Positions 1 to 8,649 of a DNA stretch of 64,000 nt are shown here, piece after piece (the first letter of the stretch is position 1; each line of letters opens with the position of its first letter). The notes beneath the pieces are model-generated. The model did not search any database, was not told where the DNA came from, and saw only the letters and a list, made by a program, of their open reading frames with translations. The stretch spans positions 496,001-560,000 of the forward strand of contig NZ_JAOBQJ010000002.1 in assembly GCF_026162425.1 (NCBI RefSeq), written 5' to 3'. The DNA is from Flexivirga meconopsidis. GTDB lineage: Bacteria > Actinomycetota > Actinomycetes > Actinomycetales > Dermatophilaceae. A program made the translations under genes and the position numbers.

Positions 1-1
1 G

Positions 2-1291
2 CGGGTGGCGGCCGAGATCCGCCGCCGCAAGGACGACTTCGTCCGCGCCGAGACCCTCGACACCGGCAAGCGGCCCTACGAGTCCGAGATCGACATGGAC
101 GACATCGCAAATTGCTTCGACTACTTCGGCAAGCTCGCCGGGCAGGACGCCGGACGCATCGTCGACGCGGGCAACGCTGACGTGCTGTCCCGGATCGTCT
201 ACGAACCGGTCGGGGTGTGCGCGCTCATCACCCCGTGGAACTACCCGCTGCTGCAGGCCGCCTGGAAGGTTGCGCCGGCGCTGGCCGCGGGAAACACCTT
301 CGTGCTCAAGCCTGCCGAGCTGACGCCGCACACTTCCATGCTGCTGATGGAGGTGCTGGAGACGGCCGGTGTGCCGGCGGGCGTCGCCAACCTGATCACC
401 GGCGCGGGCGCCACCGCCGGCGCCCCGCTGTCGACCCACCCGGACGTCGACCTGGTGTCGTTCACCGGAGGACTGATCACCGGCCGCAAGCTCGGCGCCG
501 CCGCGATGGGCTCAGTGAAGAAGGTCGCCCTGGAGCTGGGCGGCAAGAACCCCAACGTGATCTTCGCCGACGCAGTACAGACCGACGAGGACCTGGCGAC
601 CGCCGTCGATAACGCCCTCAACGGTGCCTTCCTGCACTCCGGACAGGTCTGCTCGGCGGGTGCCCGGCTGGTCGTCGAGGAGTCGGTGCACGACCGTTTC
701 GTCGACGCGCTGGTGCAGCGGGCGGAACAGATCGTGCTCGGCCTTCCCTTCGAAAAGGCAACCGAGACAGGGCCACTCATCTCCGGCGAGCACCGCGACA
801 AGGTCGACGCCTACGTGCAGAAGGCGAAGGAACAGGGCGCCACGATCCGCACCGGCGGCGCCAACGCGACCGGCGACATGGGTGCCGGATCCCTGGACGA
901 CGGCTACTTCTACCTGCCCACGGTGATCGACAACGTGACCCGCGAGATGGACTGCGCGCACGACGAGGCGTTCGGCCCGACGGTCACCGTCGAGACCTTC
1001 CGCACCGAGGACGAGGCGGTGCAGATCGCCAACGACACCGAATACGGTCTGGCCGGCGCCGTGTGGAGCAACGACGCCGGTAAGGCTGACCGGGTCGCGT
1101 CTCGGCTGCGGCACGGCACCGTCTGGATCAACGAGTTCGGTCCCTACCTGCCGCAGGCGGAGTGGGGCGGCTACGGGCAGTCCGGCTTCGGCCGGGAGCT
1201 CGGTCCGACCGGCCTGGCCGAATACCAGGAGGCCAAGCACATCTACCGCAACCTCCGGCCCGGCGTGACCGGCTGGTTCGAGCAGCGCTGA
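2..1291 (+). CDS. betB: Betaine-aldehyde dehydrogenase, 5' end outside window
   Basis: NAD(P)-dependent aldehyde dehydrogenase, probably oxidising betaine aldehyde to the osmoprotectant glycine betaine in the cytosol. Numbering from the GTG at position 5, the general-base Glu lies in LELGGKNP (about residue 177) and the nucleophilic Cys in HSGQVCS (about residue 216). The cofactor loop VSFTGG precedes them. About 428 residues are visible while the family has about 490, so the true start lies upstream and the GTG at 5 is probably internal. The choline dehydrogenase gene follows 31 bp after the stop, which is what suggests betaine aldehyde as substrate. The ALDH fold is certain; substrate identity is inferred from the neighbour. 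Confidence 0.85.
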   Translation, partial: RVAAEIRRRKDDFVRAETLDTGKRPYESEIDMDDIANCFDYFGKLAGQDAGRIVDAGNADVLSRIVYEPVGVCALITPWNYPLLQAAWKVAPALAAGNTFVLKPAELTPHTSMLLMEVLETAGVPAGVANLITGAGATAGAPLSTHPDVDLVSFTGGLITGRKLGAAAMGSVKKVALELGGKNPNVIFADAVQTDEDLATAVDNALNGAFLHSGQVCSAGARLVVEESVHDRFVDALVQRAEQIVLGLPFEKATETGPLISGEHRDKVDAYVQKAKEQGATIRTGGANATGDMGAGSLDDGYFYLPTVIDNVTREMDCAHDEAFGPTVTVETFRTEDEAVQIANDTEYGLAGAVWSNDAGKADRVASRLRHGTVWINEFGPYLPQAEWGGYGQSGFGRELGPTGLAEYQEAKHIYRNLRPGVTGWFEQR

Positions 1292-1322
1292 CGATCTACA
1301 CCACGTGGAAGGACCAAACATC

Positions 1323-2912
1323 TTGACCGACAACACTTTCGACTACGTCATCGTCGGCGGCGGGTCGGCCGGAGCGGCGGTCGCGGCCCGCCTCTCGGAG
1401 AACCCCGAGGTCAGCGTCGCGCTGCTGGAGGCGGGCCCGACCGACCTCGACCAGGACGTCATCCTGCAGCTGGACCGGTGGATGGAGCTGCTGGAGTCCG
1501 GCTTCGACTGGGACTACCCGATCGAGCCGCAGGAACAGGGCAACTCGCATCTGCGGCACGCTCGCGCCAAGGTGCTCGGCGGCTGCTCGTCGCACAACTC
1601 GTGCATTGCGTTCTGGCCGCCCCGGGAGGACCTCGACGGCTGGGCGGCCGAGTTCGGTTGCGACGGTTGGGGTTCGGCGCAGACCTATCCCCTGCTGACC
1701 AAGCTGGAGACCAACGAGGACGACGGGCCGCTGCACGGCAAGGACGGCCCGGTGCACCTGATGAACATCCCGCCGAACGACCCCTGCGGGGTCGCGCTGC
1801 TCGACGCCTGCGAGCAGGCCGGCATTCCGCGGGCGACGTTCAACACCGGCAACACCGTCGTGAGCGGCGCGAACTTCTTCCAGGTCAACCGGATGGAGGA
1901 TGGACGCCGTTCCTCCTCCTCGGTGAGCTACCTGCACCCGATTCTGGACCGGGAGAACCTCACGATCCTCACCGACACCTGGGCGCGTGAGCTCGTCTTC
2001 GACGACGGCGAGGAGCGACCGCGCTGCGTCGGAGTTTCGGTGGTGGACAACGCTTTCGGCCGGGCGCGCACCATCACCGCCGACCGCGAGGTCGTCGTCT
2101 CCTGCGGCGCGATCGACAGCCCCAAGCTGCTGATGCTGTCCGGCATCGGGCCCGCCGACCACCTGCGGGAGGTCGGCATCGACGTGCGCGTCGACTCCCC
2201 CGGCGTCGGCGAGCACCTGCAGGACCACCCCGAGGGCGTGATCCAGTGGGAGGCCAAACAGCCGATGGTCACCGAGTCCTACCAGTGGTGGGAGATCGGC
2301 GTCTTCGACACCACGCAGGACGGCCTGGACCGACCGGACCTGATGATGCACTACGGCTCGGTGCCGTTCGACATGCACACGCTCCGCCAGGGCTACCCCA
2401 CCAGCGACAACGCATTCTGCTTGACCCCCAACGTGACTCACGCCAAGTCACGCGGCACGGTGCGGCTGCGGTCGCGCGACTTCCGGGACAAGCCGAAGGT
2501 CGACCCGCGCTACTTCACCGACGCCGACGGCCACGACATGCGGGTGATGATCGCCGGCATCCGGCGGGCGCGCGACATCGTCGCGCAGCCGGCGATGCAG
2601 GAGTGGGCCGGTCGCGAGCTCTACCCAGGCGCCGACGCGCAGACTGACGAGGAGCTCGCCGACTACATCCGCCGCACCCACAACACCGTCTACCACCCGG
2701 CCGGCACGGTGCGAATGGGTGCCGCCGACGACGCGGACTCACCGCTGGACCCGCAGCTGCGGGTGAAGGGCGTGCAGGGCCTGCGCGTTGCGGACGCCTC
2801 GGTCTTCCCCGAGCACACCACGGTCAACCCCAACATCACCACGATGATGGTCGGCGAGCGCTGCGCGCAGCTGATCGCGGGCGACCCAGCCGAAGCAGCG
2901 CCGCAGCAGTAG
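1323..2912 (+). CDS. betA: Choline dehydrogenase, GMC flavoprotein
   Basis: GMC-family FAD oxidoreductase of 529 residues, likely oxidising choline to betaine aldehyde for the upstream aldehyde dehydrogenase. The N terminus has the FAD dinucleotide-binding motif VGGGSAGAAVAARL. The C terminus has the catalytic-histidine segment YHPAGTVRMG and the closing NPNITTMMVGERCA. I chose the TTG at 1323: GGAAGGA lies about 9 bases upstream, and the protein then begins just before the FAD motif. An in-frame GTG at 1305 would add six residues and bury that ribosome site. Other GMC alcohol oxidases are possible, but pairing with an adjacent ALDH favours the choline-betaine pathway. Confidence 0.85.
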   Translation: MTDNTFDYVIVGGGSAGAAVAARLSENPEVSVALLEAGPTDLDQDVILQLDRWMELLESGFDWDYPIEPQEQGNSHLRHARAKVLGGCSSHNSCIAFWPPREDLDGWAAEFGCDGWGSAQTYPLLTKLETNEDDGPLHGKDGPVHLMNIPPNDPCGVALLDACEQAGIPRATFNTGNTVVSGANFFQVNRMEDGRRSSSSVSYLHPILDRENLTILTDTWARELVFDDGEERPRCVGVSVVDNAFGRARTITADREVVVSCGAIDSPKLLMLSGIGPADHLREVGIDVRVDSPGVGEHLQDHPEGVIQWEAKQPMVTESYQWWEIGVFDTTQDGLDRPDLMMHYGSVPFDMHTLRQGYPTSDNAFCLTPNVTHAKSRGTVRLRSRDFRDKPKVDPRYFTDADGHDMRVMIAGIRRARDIVAQPAMQEWAGRELYPGADAQTDEELADYIRRTHNTVYHPAGTVRMGAADDADSPLDPQLRVKGVQGLRVADASVFPEHTTVNPNITTMMVGERCAQLIAGDPAEAAPQQ

Positions 2913-2921
2913 CGAAAACCG

Positions 2922-4454
2922 TTACGAACACGCGCAACCCGGGCCGGCGGCAACAGCTGCCGGCTCGGGTTTTCCGATGGCGGGCATGCCGAGCGACACC
3001 GCGGGCTTGCGCACTGCGCCGTCACCGCCGTCAGCGGCACCGGCCTGCAGCGCCTCCCACGCGTCACCGCCGGGCGTGCGGCGCACCGCCCAGGTGCCGC
3101 CCTGCACCGGGGAGTCGGCCACCAGGTGGTGCGGCGCGCCATAGGTGACGTCGACGGAGACGACGTCACCGGGACGTGGCCGCTCGGTGCCCTCGGGCAC
3201 CGCGAAGTGCACCAACCGGTTGTCCCGGGCGCGACCCGACATGCGCTGGGTCTCGGCGTCCTTGCGACCCTCGGACGGTGCGACCAGCACCTCCAGGGTC
3301 CGGCCCTCGAGAGCCCGGTTGCCGGCCCAGGAGACTTCCTCCTGCAATTCGATCAGCCGGTCGAACCGTTGCTGCACAACGGCTTTCGGCAATTGGTCCG
3401 GCAGGTCGGCCGCCGGGGTGCCGGGCCGGATGGAGTATTGGAAGGTGAACGCCGAGGAGAAGCGCGCCTCGCGCACCACCCGCATGGTCTCCTCGAAATC
3501 GGCCTCGGTCTCCCCCGGGAAGCCGACGATGATGTCGGTGGTGATCGCGGCGTCCGGCATCCGGTCGCGCACCCGGTCGAGGATGCCGAGGAACTTGTCC
3601 GACCGGTAGGACCGGCGCATCGCCTTGAGCACCCGGTCGGAGCCGGACTGCAGCGGCATGTGCAGTGACGGCATGACGTTGGGCGTCTGCGCCATCGCGT
3701 CGATCACGTCGTCGGTGAAGGCCGCCGGGTGCGGTGAGGTGAAGCGCACCCGCTCCAGGCCCTCGATCTCGCCGCACGCGCGCAGCAGTTTGCCGAAGGC
3801 GAGGCGGTCACCGAATTCCACGCCATACGTGTTGACGTTCTGGCCGAGCAGCGTCACCTCGACGACGCCCTGCTCGACCAGTGCCCGCACCTCGGCGAGC
3901 ACGTCGCCCGGGCGGCGGTCCTTCTCCTTGCCGCGCAGCGACGGCACGATGCAGAACGTGCAGGTGTTGTTGCAGCCGACCGAGATCGACACCCACCCGC
4001 TGTATGCCGAATCGCGTCGGGTCGGCAGCGTGGACGGGAAGGTCTCCAGCGACTCGAGGATCTCGACCTGCGCCTCGGCGTTGTGCCGCGCGCGCTCGAG
4101 CAGCACCGGCAGCGAGCCGACGTTGTGCGTGCCGAAGACCACGTCGACCCACGGCGCGCGACGGACAATCTCCTGCCGGTCCTTCTGGGCGAGGCAGCCG
4201 CCGACCGCGATCTGCAGGTCCGGGTTGTCGGTCTTGGCCGGGCGCAGCTGGCCGAGCTGGCCGTAGAGCTTGCCGGCGGCGTTCTCGCGCACCGCGCAGG
4301 TGTTGAAGACCACGACGTCCGGGCTCTCGGGACGGGCGTCATCGGTCAGCGCGGCCCGGTCGACATACCCGGCCGACTCCAGCAGACCGGCGATCCGCTC
4401 GGAGTCGTGGACGTTCATCTGGCAGCCGTGGGTGCGCACTTCATAGGTCTTCAT
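2922..4454 (-). CDS. miaB: tRNA-2-methylthio-N6-dimethylallyladenosine synthase
   Basis: Radical-SAM methylthiotransferase that adds a methylthio group to i6A37 of tRNAs. The N-terminal UPF0004 domain carries the auxiliary cluster cysteines at about 11, 53 (NTCAVREN) and 87 (GGCLAQ). The radical-SAM cluster is CNNTCTFC at residues 161-168, and a TRAM RNA-binding domain follows near the C terminus. At 510 residues it is slightly long because of a Gly/Ala/Pro-rich tail ending CACS. In many actinobacteria miaB follows recA-recX; here about 5 kb of other genes separate them. Its last codons contain the betA terminator hairpin. Identification is firm. Confidence 0.95.
   Translation of the reverse strand: MKTYEVRTHGCQMNVHDSERIAGLLESAGYVDRAALTDDARPESPDVVVFNTCAVRENAAGKLYGQLGQLRPAKTDNPDLQIAVGGCLAQKDRQEIVRRAPWVDVVFGTHNVGSLPVLLERARHNAEAQVEILESLETFPSTLPTRRDSAYSGWVSISVGCNNTCTFCIVPSLRGKEKDRRPGDVLAEVRALVEQGVVEVTLLGQNVNTYGVEFGDRLAFGKLLRACGEIEGLERVRFTSPHPAAFTDDVIDAMAQTPNVMPSLHMPLQSGSDRVLKAMRRSYRSDKFLGILDRVRDRMPDAAITTDIIVGFPGETEADFEETMRVVREARFSSAFTFQYSIRPGTPAADLPDQLPKAVVQQRFDRLIELQEEVSWAGNRALEGRTLEVLVAPSEGRKDAETQRMSGRARDNRLVHFAVPEGTERPRPGDVVSVDVTYGAPHHLVADSPVQGGTWAVRRTPGGDAWEALQAGAADGGDGAVRKPAVSLGMPAIGKPEPAAVAAGPGCACS
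2936..2975 (+). terminator. Hairpin after betA, inside the 3' end of miaB
   Basis: A 13-base inverted repeat with one mismatch (2936-2948 and 2959-2971) has a 10-base loop and is followed by four T residues on the plus strand. It begins 23 bases after the betA stop, so it fits an intrinsic terminator for betBA. It is also coding sequence for the Pro/Ala-rich C-terminal tail of the convergent miaB. Confidence 0.6.
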
Positions 4455-4520
4455 GACCGATCCAGGGTACGGCGTGGCTCACCGCTCTCCCGAATCGCGC
4501 GGGCCGGGTACGCCGCTTCG

Positions 4521-4946
4521 CTAGCGCACCGGGCGCGCGAGCGCGCCAAGCGCGGCGACGAACACCGCCAGTGCGGGAAGCGCGATCACCACACAGAGCC
4601 AGGCACCCAGGACCATGAGGTATCCGGCGCCGGTGGCCAGCACGATCCCCATCACGAGCGCCAACACCGCGCCGACCTGGGCACCTCGCAGCGACAAGAC
4701 GCCCGCCAGCACGCCGACCACAGCGACCACAACGGCAGCGACGAGCAGGACGACCACCGGCCCCCAGATGCCGCGGGCGTAGTCGTGGGCACCGTGCTCC
4801 GAAGCCGCCCAGAGCCCGAACAGCCCGATGAGTCCGAGCAGCACGAGGATCGCCAGCAGGGTGATCGCCGATGTCACGAACATCAGGACGGCCGTAGTGA
4901 TCCACCACCCACGATCGGGCGATGGCTGTGCTCGCGCATCCGTCAT
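4521..4946 (-). CDS. Small polytopic membrane protein, unknown function
   Basis: Hypothetical protein of 141 residues with four predicted membrane helices and a short soluble N terminus rich in Asp, Arg, Pro and Gln. I recognise no catalytic motif. I chose the ATG at 4946 (MTDARAQ) because the upstream codons in the same frame do not resemble coding sequence. It lies between miaB and the GlcD-like gene on the same strand, with 66 bp to miaB, so it could be co-transcribed with miaB. The Gly/Ala/Val-rich helices resemble DUF-type actinobacterial membrane proteins in general, but I cannot assign a family. Confidence 0.65.
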   Translation of the reverse strand: MTDARAQPSPDRGWWITTAVLMFVTSAITLLAILVLLGLIGLFGLWAASEHGAHDYARGIWGPVVVLLVAAVVVAVVGVLAGVLSLRGAQVGAVLALVMGIVLATGAGYLMVLGAWLCVVIALPALAVFVAALGALARPVR

Positions 4947-5005
4947 ACCGGCCGACAGTAGGACACCCGGACTGGCGAAAACCACTGTCCACAGGACGCT
5001 TCCGC

Positions 5006-6382
5006 TCAGAAGACCTTTCCCGGATTGAAGGTGCCCTCGGGATCGAGCGCCTGCTTGACCGCCCGCTCCATCGCCAGCACCTCGGGTCCGAGCTCCCGCG
5101 CCACACCGGGCATCTTGAGCAGCCCGACGCCGTGCTCGCCGGTCACCGTGCCGCCCAGGTCGAGCGCCTCCTCGATGATCCGGTCGAACGCCGCCTGCGC
5201 CCGCGCCTTCGCCTCGTCATCACCCCGGCCGGTGATCATCAGCGGGTGCAGGTTGCCGTCGCCGGCGTGCGCGACCGTGGCGATCGTGATGTCGCTGTCG
5301 GCGGCGATCCGCTCCACCCGCCGCAGCATCTCCGGCACGTGCTCCTTGGGCACGCAGACGTCCTCGGTGAGCAGCGGCCCGAGCCGCTCCATCGCCGGGT
5401 AGGCGAGACGCCGGGCGGCCATCATCGCGTCGGCTTCCTCCGGGTCGGCGGTCTCGGCGACGAACGTCGCATTGCCCGCCTCGAACGCCGCGACCATCTC
5501 CTCTGCTGCCCGCTTCCCTGCCTCGCCCGGTTCGTCGACCTTGCCAATCAGCACCACGTTCGCCTCGGACGCAATGCCCATGTGGGTCATCTCGTCGACG
5601 GCGAGCAGGCAGGTGCGGTCGACGAGTTCGAGTGCGGACGGGGTGAGCCCGCGCGCCGCGACATCGCGCACCGCGACACCCGCGTCCACGATGCCGTCGA
5701 AGTAGCCGAGCACGGTGCGACCCGGGTCGGGCAGCGGGCGCAGCTTGACGGTGATCTCGGTGACGATGCCCAGGGTGCCCTCGGAGCCGACGAACAGGCC
5801 GACCAGGTCGAGCCCGGCCACCCCCTTCGCCGTACGCCGGCCGAGGCGCACGACCTCGCCGGTGCCGGTCACCACCTCGAGGCCGATGACGTAGTCGCGG
5901 GTCACGCCGTACTTCACGCAGCACACGCCGCCGGCGTTGGTGGCGACGTTGCCGCCGATCGTGGACCAGGGCGAGCTCGCGGGGTCCGGCGGATACCAAA
6001 GTCCTTGCGTGGCAACGGTTTTGCGTAGGTCATCGTTGACGACACCGGGCTGTACGACGGCGAGGCGTTCGAGCGGATTGACCTCGAGCACCTGGTTGAG
6101 CTTCTCCAGAGAGATCACCACACAGCCCTCGAGGGCGTTCGCGCCACCGGACAGGCCGGTGCCCGCGCCCCGGGGCACCACCGGCACGCGGTGCTCGAGC
6201 GCCCAGCGCACGGTTTCCTGCACGTCGGCGGTGCTGCCGGCGCGCACCACCGCCACGGGTTTGCCGTATGCCGCCCACTCGGCCTCGTCGTGCAGGTAGG
6301 ACTCCAGCAGGGCCGGATCGGTCACGACGGCCCTGTCACTCAGCCGGCCCTCCAGTTGCCCGATCTGGTCGCGATCGCTCAT
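5006..6382 (-). CDS. FAD-linked oxidase, glycolate/D-lactate dehydrogenase type
   Basis: VAO/PCMH-type flavoenzyme of 458 residues, similar to GlcD and D-lactate dehydrogenases that oxidise 2-hydroxy acids. The FAD-binding N-terminal half has RGAGTGLSGG (about residues 71-80) and SPWSTIGGNVATNAGG. The C-terminal FAD-oxidase domain has AHAGDGNLHP and TGEHGVGLLK, typical of GlcD-like enzymes. No iron-sulfur partner (GlcE or GlcF) is nearby, so it probably acts alone, as single-subunit D-lactate or 2-hydroxyglutarate dehydrogenases do. The family call is secure; the substrate is not determined by sequence. Confidence 0.85.
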   Translation of the reverse strand: MSDRDQIGQLEGRLSDRAVVTDPALLESYLHDEAEWAAYGKPVAVVRAGSTADVQETVRWALEHRVPVVPRGAGTGLSGGANALEGCVVISLEKLNQVLEVNPLERLAVVQPGVVNDDLRKTVATQGLWYPPDPASSPWSTIGGNVATNAGGVCCVKYGVTRDYVIGLEVVTGTGEVVRLGRRTAKGVAGLDLVGLFVGSEGTLGIVTEITVKLRPLPDPGRTVLGYFDGIVDAGVAVRDVAARGLTPSALELVDRTCLLAVDEMTHMGIASEANVVLIGKVDEPGEAGKRAAEEMVAAFEAGNATFVAETADPEEADAMMAARRLAYPAMERLGPLLTEDVCVPKEHVPEMLRRVERIAADSDITIATVAHAGDGNLHPLMITGRGDDEAKARAQAAFDRIIEEALDLGGTVTGEHGVGLLKMPGVARELGPEVLAMERAVKQALDPEGTFNPGKVF

Positions 6383-6432
6383 CCGCCGACGCTATCGCGC
6401 CGCCGCACAATTCCGGCGGACAGCCCGACTGC

Positions 6433-7059
6433 TCAGCGCGGGATCAGGGTCAGCCCGATCGCCGCGAACACGCCGCCGGCCACCCGGTCGATGACCTTCT
6501 GCAGGCGCTTGTATGCCGCGACGACCGGCTGGGCGCCGGCGCACCAGCTGACGGCCGCAAACCAGCCGGCACCCATCGCGAGCATGATCGCGAGCAGCGC
6601 CACCCGCATCGCGGGCGACGCGCCGTGCGGCATCAGCGTCGCGAACAGCGCACCGAAGAAGACCAACGCCTTCGGGTTGGACAGATTGGTGAAGAGGCCG
6701 AGGCGCCAATGGTGCCGATGTGACTGTGGTTGCTTGCCATTCGGCATCCCCGGCGTCTCTGCACCGGACGACGCGGCGTTGCGGGTCGACCACAGCACGT
6801 GCAGGCCGTAGCCGATCAGCAGGACCGCGCCGACCGCCCGGATCACCAGATAGAGGTGCTCGTAGCGGGCCATCAGAGCGCTCAGTCCGACCAGGGCGAG
6901 CGTGGCCCAGCACGCCATACCGCACACGACGCCGAGGCCGACGCGCAGGCCGGCGGCCCGACCGCGCGCCGCGGCGGTGCGCAGGACGGCGAGGAAGTCC
7001 GGCCCGGGCGTCACCACGCAGACGGCCCAGGCGAGCAACAGCGGAGCGATCGCGAGCAT
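6433..7059 (-). CDS. LysE/RhtB-family amino-acid exporter
   Basis: Inner-membrane exporter of 208 residues with about six hydrophobic segments and the family N-terminal signature TPGPDFL near residues 17-23. LysE/RhtB proteins export amino acids such as lysine, homoserine or threonine by proton antiport. The gene starts 5 bp after the XRE-cupin gene on the same strand, so the two form an operon in which the regulator probably senses the exported compound. Length and motif match the family. The substrate is unknown. Confidence 0.88.
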   Translation of the reverse strand: MLAIAPLLLAWAVCVVTPGPDFLAVLRTAAARGRAAGLRVGLGVVCGMACWATLALVGLSALMARYEHLYLVIRAVGAVLLIGYGLHVLWSTRNAASSGAETPGMPNGKQPQSHRHHWRLGLFTNLSNPKALVFFGALFATLMPHGASPAMRVALLAIMLAMGAGWFAAVSWCAGAQPVVAAYKRLQKVIDRVAGGVFAAIGLTLIPR

Positions 7060-7064
7060 GTCTT

Positions 7065-7622
7065 CTATCCGATCATCGGTGAGGCGATGAGCACGGTCAC
7101 GTCGGCCGGCTCGTGGTCGGTGCGGTAAGTGTGGGACGCGTCGCCGGCGAAGGCGAGCAGATCTCCCATGCTGAGCACCGTCAGGTCGTCGGTGGGCCCA
7201 GCGCGCAGCGATCCGGACGCGACGACCAGGTGCTCGACGGTGCCCGGGGCGTGCGGCACACCCTCGAACTCGGTGGCCGGTGGCATCCGCAGCCGCCAGA
7301 TCTCGACCTGGTGGCCGCCGGTGACGCGGCGCAGCAGCTCCCGGTCGATCTCACCCTCGGTGCCGGGAGTGCCGCGGATCAGCTGCGGCCCGGTGTCCTC
7401 GCCGCGAACGAGCAGGTCGGACAACGGGATCCCGAGTGCGACGGCAACCGCGTCGAGGGTGTCGATCGTCGGGTTGGCGCCGCCCGACTCAAGGCTGGAC
7501 AGTGTCGCCTTGGACACACCCGAGCGCCTCGCAAGCTCGGCGGCGGACATCCCCCGCTGCCCGCGGCGCGCGCGGATCTGGGCGCCGACGGCAGCGGCGA
7601 GGTCGGACGATCCGGTGGGCAT
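7065..7622 (-). CDS. XRE-family regulator with C-terminal cupin
   Basis: DNA-binding protein of 185 residues. An HTH_3 domain occupies about residues 9-63 (MSAAELARRSGVSKATLSSLE), and a small cupin domain lies at about residues 105-180. Regulators of this architecture usually control a neighbouring transport or catabolic gene in response to a ligand bound by the cupin barrel. Here the LysE exporter is 5 bp downstream. A sigma-70-like promoter and a dyad overlapping its -10 lie directly before the ATG, consistent with autoregulation. The ligand cannot be told from sequence. Confidence 0.88.
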   Translation of the reverse strand: MPTGSSDLAAAVGAQIRARRGQRGMSAAELARRSGVSKATLSSLESGGANPTIDTLDAVAVALGIPLSDLLVRGEDTGPQLIRGTPGTEGEIDRELLRRVTGGHQVEIWRLRMPPATEFEGVPHAPGTVEHLVVASGSLRAGPTDDLTVLSMGDLLAFAGDASHTYRTDHEPADVTVLIASPMIG

Positions 7623-7624
7623 GC

Positions 7625-7656
7625 GTTCACTATAGCGAACGTTTCGACTGTTTCAA
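7625..7656 (-). promoter_or_regulatory. Promoter and probable operator of the XRE-lysE operon
   Basis: Read on the minus strand: -35 TTGAAA (7651-7656), a 16-bp spacer, and -10 TATAGT (7629-7634), only a few bases before the ATG at 7622. A 16-bp near-palindrome, GTTCGCTATAGTGAAC (7625-7640), covers the -10, where a repressor would block transcription. The XRE protein encoded just downstream is the obvious candidate ligand. Confidence 0.65.
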
Positions 7657-7678
7657 TAGCTTTCGGGAGTGGGCCGGC

Positions 7679-7741
7679 CGCCGAGGTAGCACTCGATGTC
7701 GCCAAGAGCGCCGGGATACGACGTCCAGTGCTACCTCGGCG
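7679..7741. repeat. Perfect 15-bp inverted repeat with 33-base loop
   Basis: Two arms, 7679-7693 and 7727-7741, are exact reverse complements (outer core GCCGAGGTAGCACT). The repeat lies between the 3' end of the methyltransferase gene and the promoter of the XRE gene, both on the minus strand. As RNA it could end methyltransferase transcription, although no T-run follows and the loop is long for a classical terminator. Confidence 0.6.
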
Positions 7742-7767
7742 CTCACCCGCCGGCACCGCCGGGCCGC

Positions 7768-8577
7768 TCAGCGCACGCCGACCATGACGTAGTCGTCGCC
7801 GTGCTGCCACACCGCGCCCGCCTCGGCGCAACCCGCGGCGCGCAGCGCCGCCGCCAGCCCCTGCCGGGTGGCCGGCGGACGATCGTCGTCGGCGCGGGCC
7901 GCGAAGGCCAGGCGCTCCCGCCGGGCCGACAGCTCGGCCAGCTCCGGCGCGGCATGCGCCGCCGCCCACCACGCAGACCAGTCCTCGCCGTCGACGCGGC
8001 CGGTGCGGCGCACGCCTGCTGCGGCGACCTGGCGCCGCACGTCGTCGAGCCGCGGCTCGGAGTCCGGCTCGTAGAAGTGGTCCCCGTCGACGAAGACACC
8101 GCCCGGCGCGAGCGCTTCGACCGCCTCATGGACAACGGTCGCCAACGCGGCCCCGGGCAACCAGTGCAGCGCGGTGGTGCTGACGAATGCGTCGGGCGCG
8201 CGGTCGAGGCCGAGCCGGCGGAGCCAGCCAGTCTCGCTGAGATCCGCGGCCACGACGCGGAATCTCTCACTGCCGTATGCCGATGCGGCCAGCCCGAGCA
8301 GCAGCGGATCGAGGTCGACGCCGACGACGGTCGCACCCGGCAGCTGTCGCAGGAGACGCGACGCCAAGGATCCGGGACCGACACCGAGATCCACGATCAG
8401 TGGGTCGTCGCGTCGCACGCACGCCTGCACGACGTCGGCGATCACTGCGAACCGTTGCTCACGATCGACGAAGTAGGTGCCTTGTTGGTCGTCCCATCGC
8501 CGCAGCCATCGCAGTGCCACGTCCCGGTCGAGTTTCGTTGCGGCGCAGGTCTGCTGAGTCACGTAGTCATCTGCCAT
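7768..8577 (-). CDS. SAM-dependent class I methyltransferase
   Basis: Cytosolic methyltransferase of 269 residues with a Rossmann fold. Motif I is VDLGVGPGS (residues 62-70) and the acidic SAM-ribose contact is GVDLD (about 86-90). A later STTALHWLP stretch is typical of trans-aconitate/TAM-like methyltransferases, which act on small carboxylic acids, but the substrate is uncertain. It is divergent from the LysR gene at 8650, with 72 bp between the starts, so LysR may control it. Confidence 0.82.
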   Translation of the reverse strand: MADDYVTQQTCAATKLDRDVALRWLRRWDDQQGTYFVDREQRFAVIADVVQACVRRDDPLIVDLGVGPGSLASRLLRQLPGATVVGVDLDPLLLGLAASAYGSERFRVVAADLSETGWLRRLGLDRAPDAFVSTTALHWLPGAALATVVHEAVEALAPGGVFVDGDHFYEPDSEPRLDDVRRQVAAAGVRRTGRVDGEDWSAWWAAAHAAPELAELSARRERLAFAARADDDRPPATRQGLAAALRAAGCAEAGAVWQHGDDYVMVGVR

Positions 8578-8649
8578 GGATCCAGACTCTCGGGAGCAGC
8601 CATCGCACGGTAGCCGCCAGGTTGCGTGCAGCTTCCATAGTCTGTGCCT

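Noticed and set aside
5-7. GTG at position 5 as the true start of betB
   Set aside because: The family is about 60 residues longer at the N terminus; the start lies before the window.
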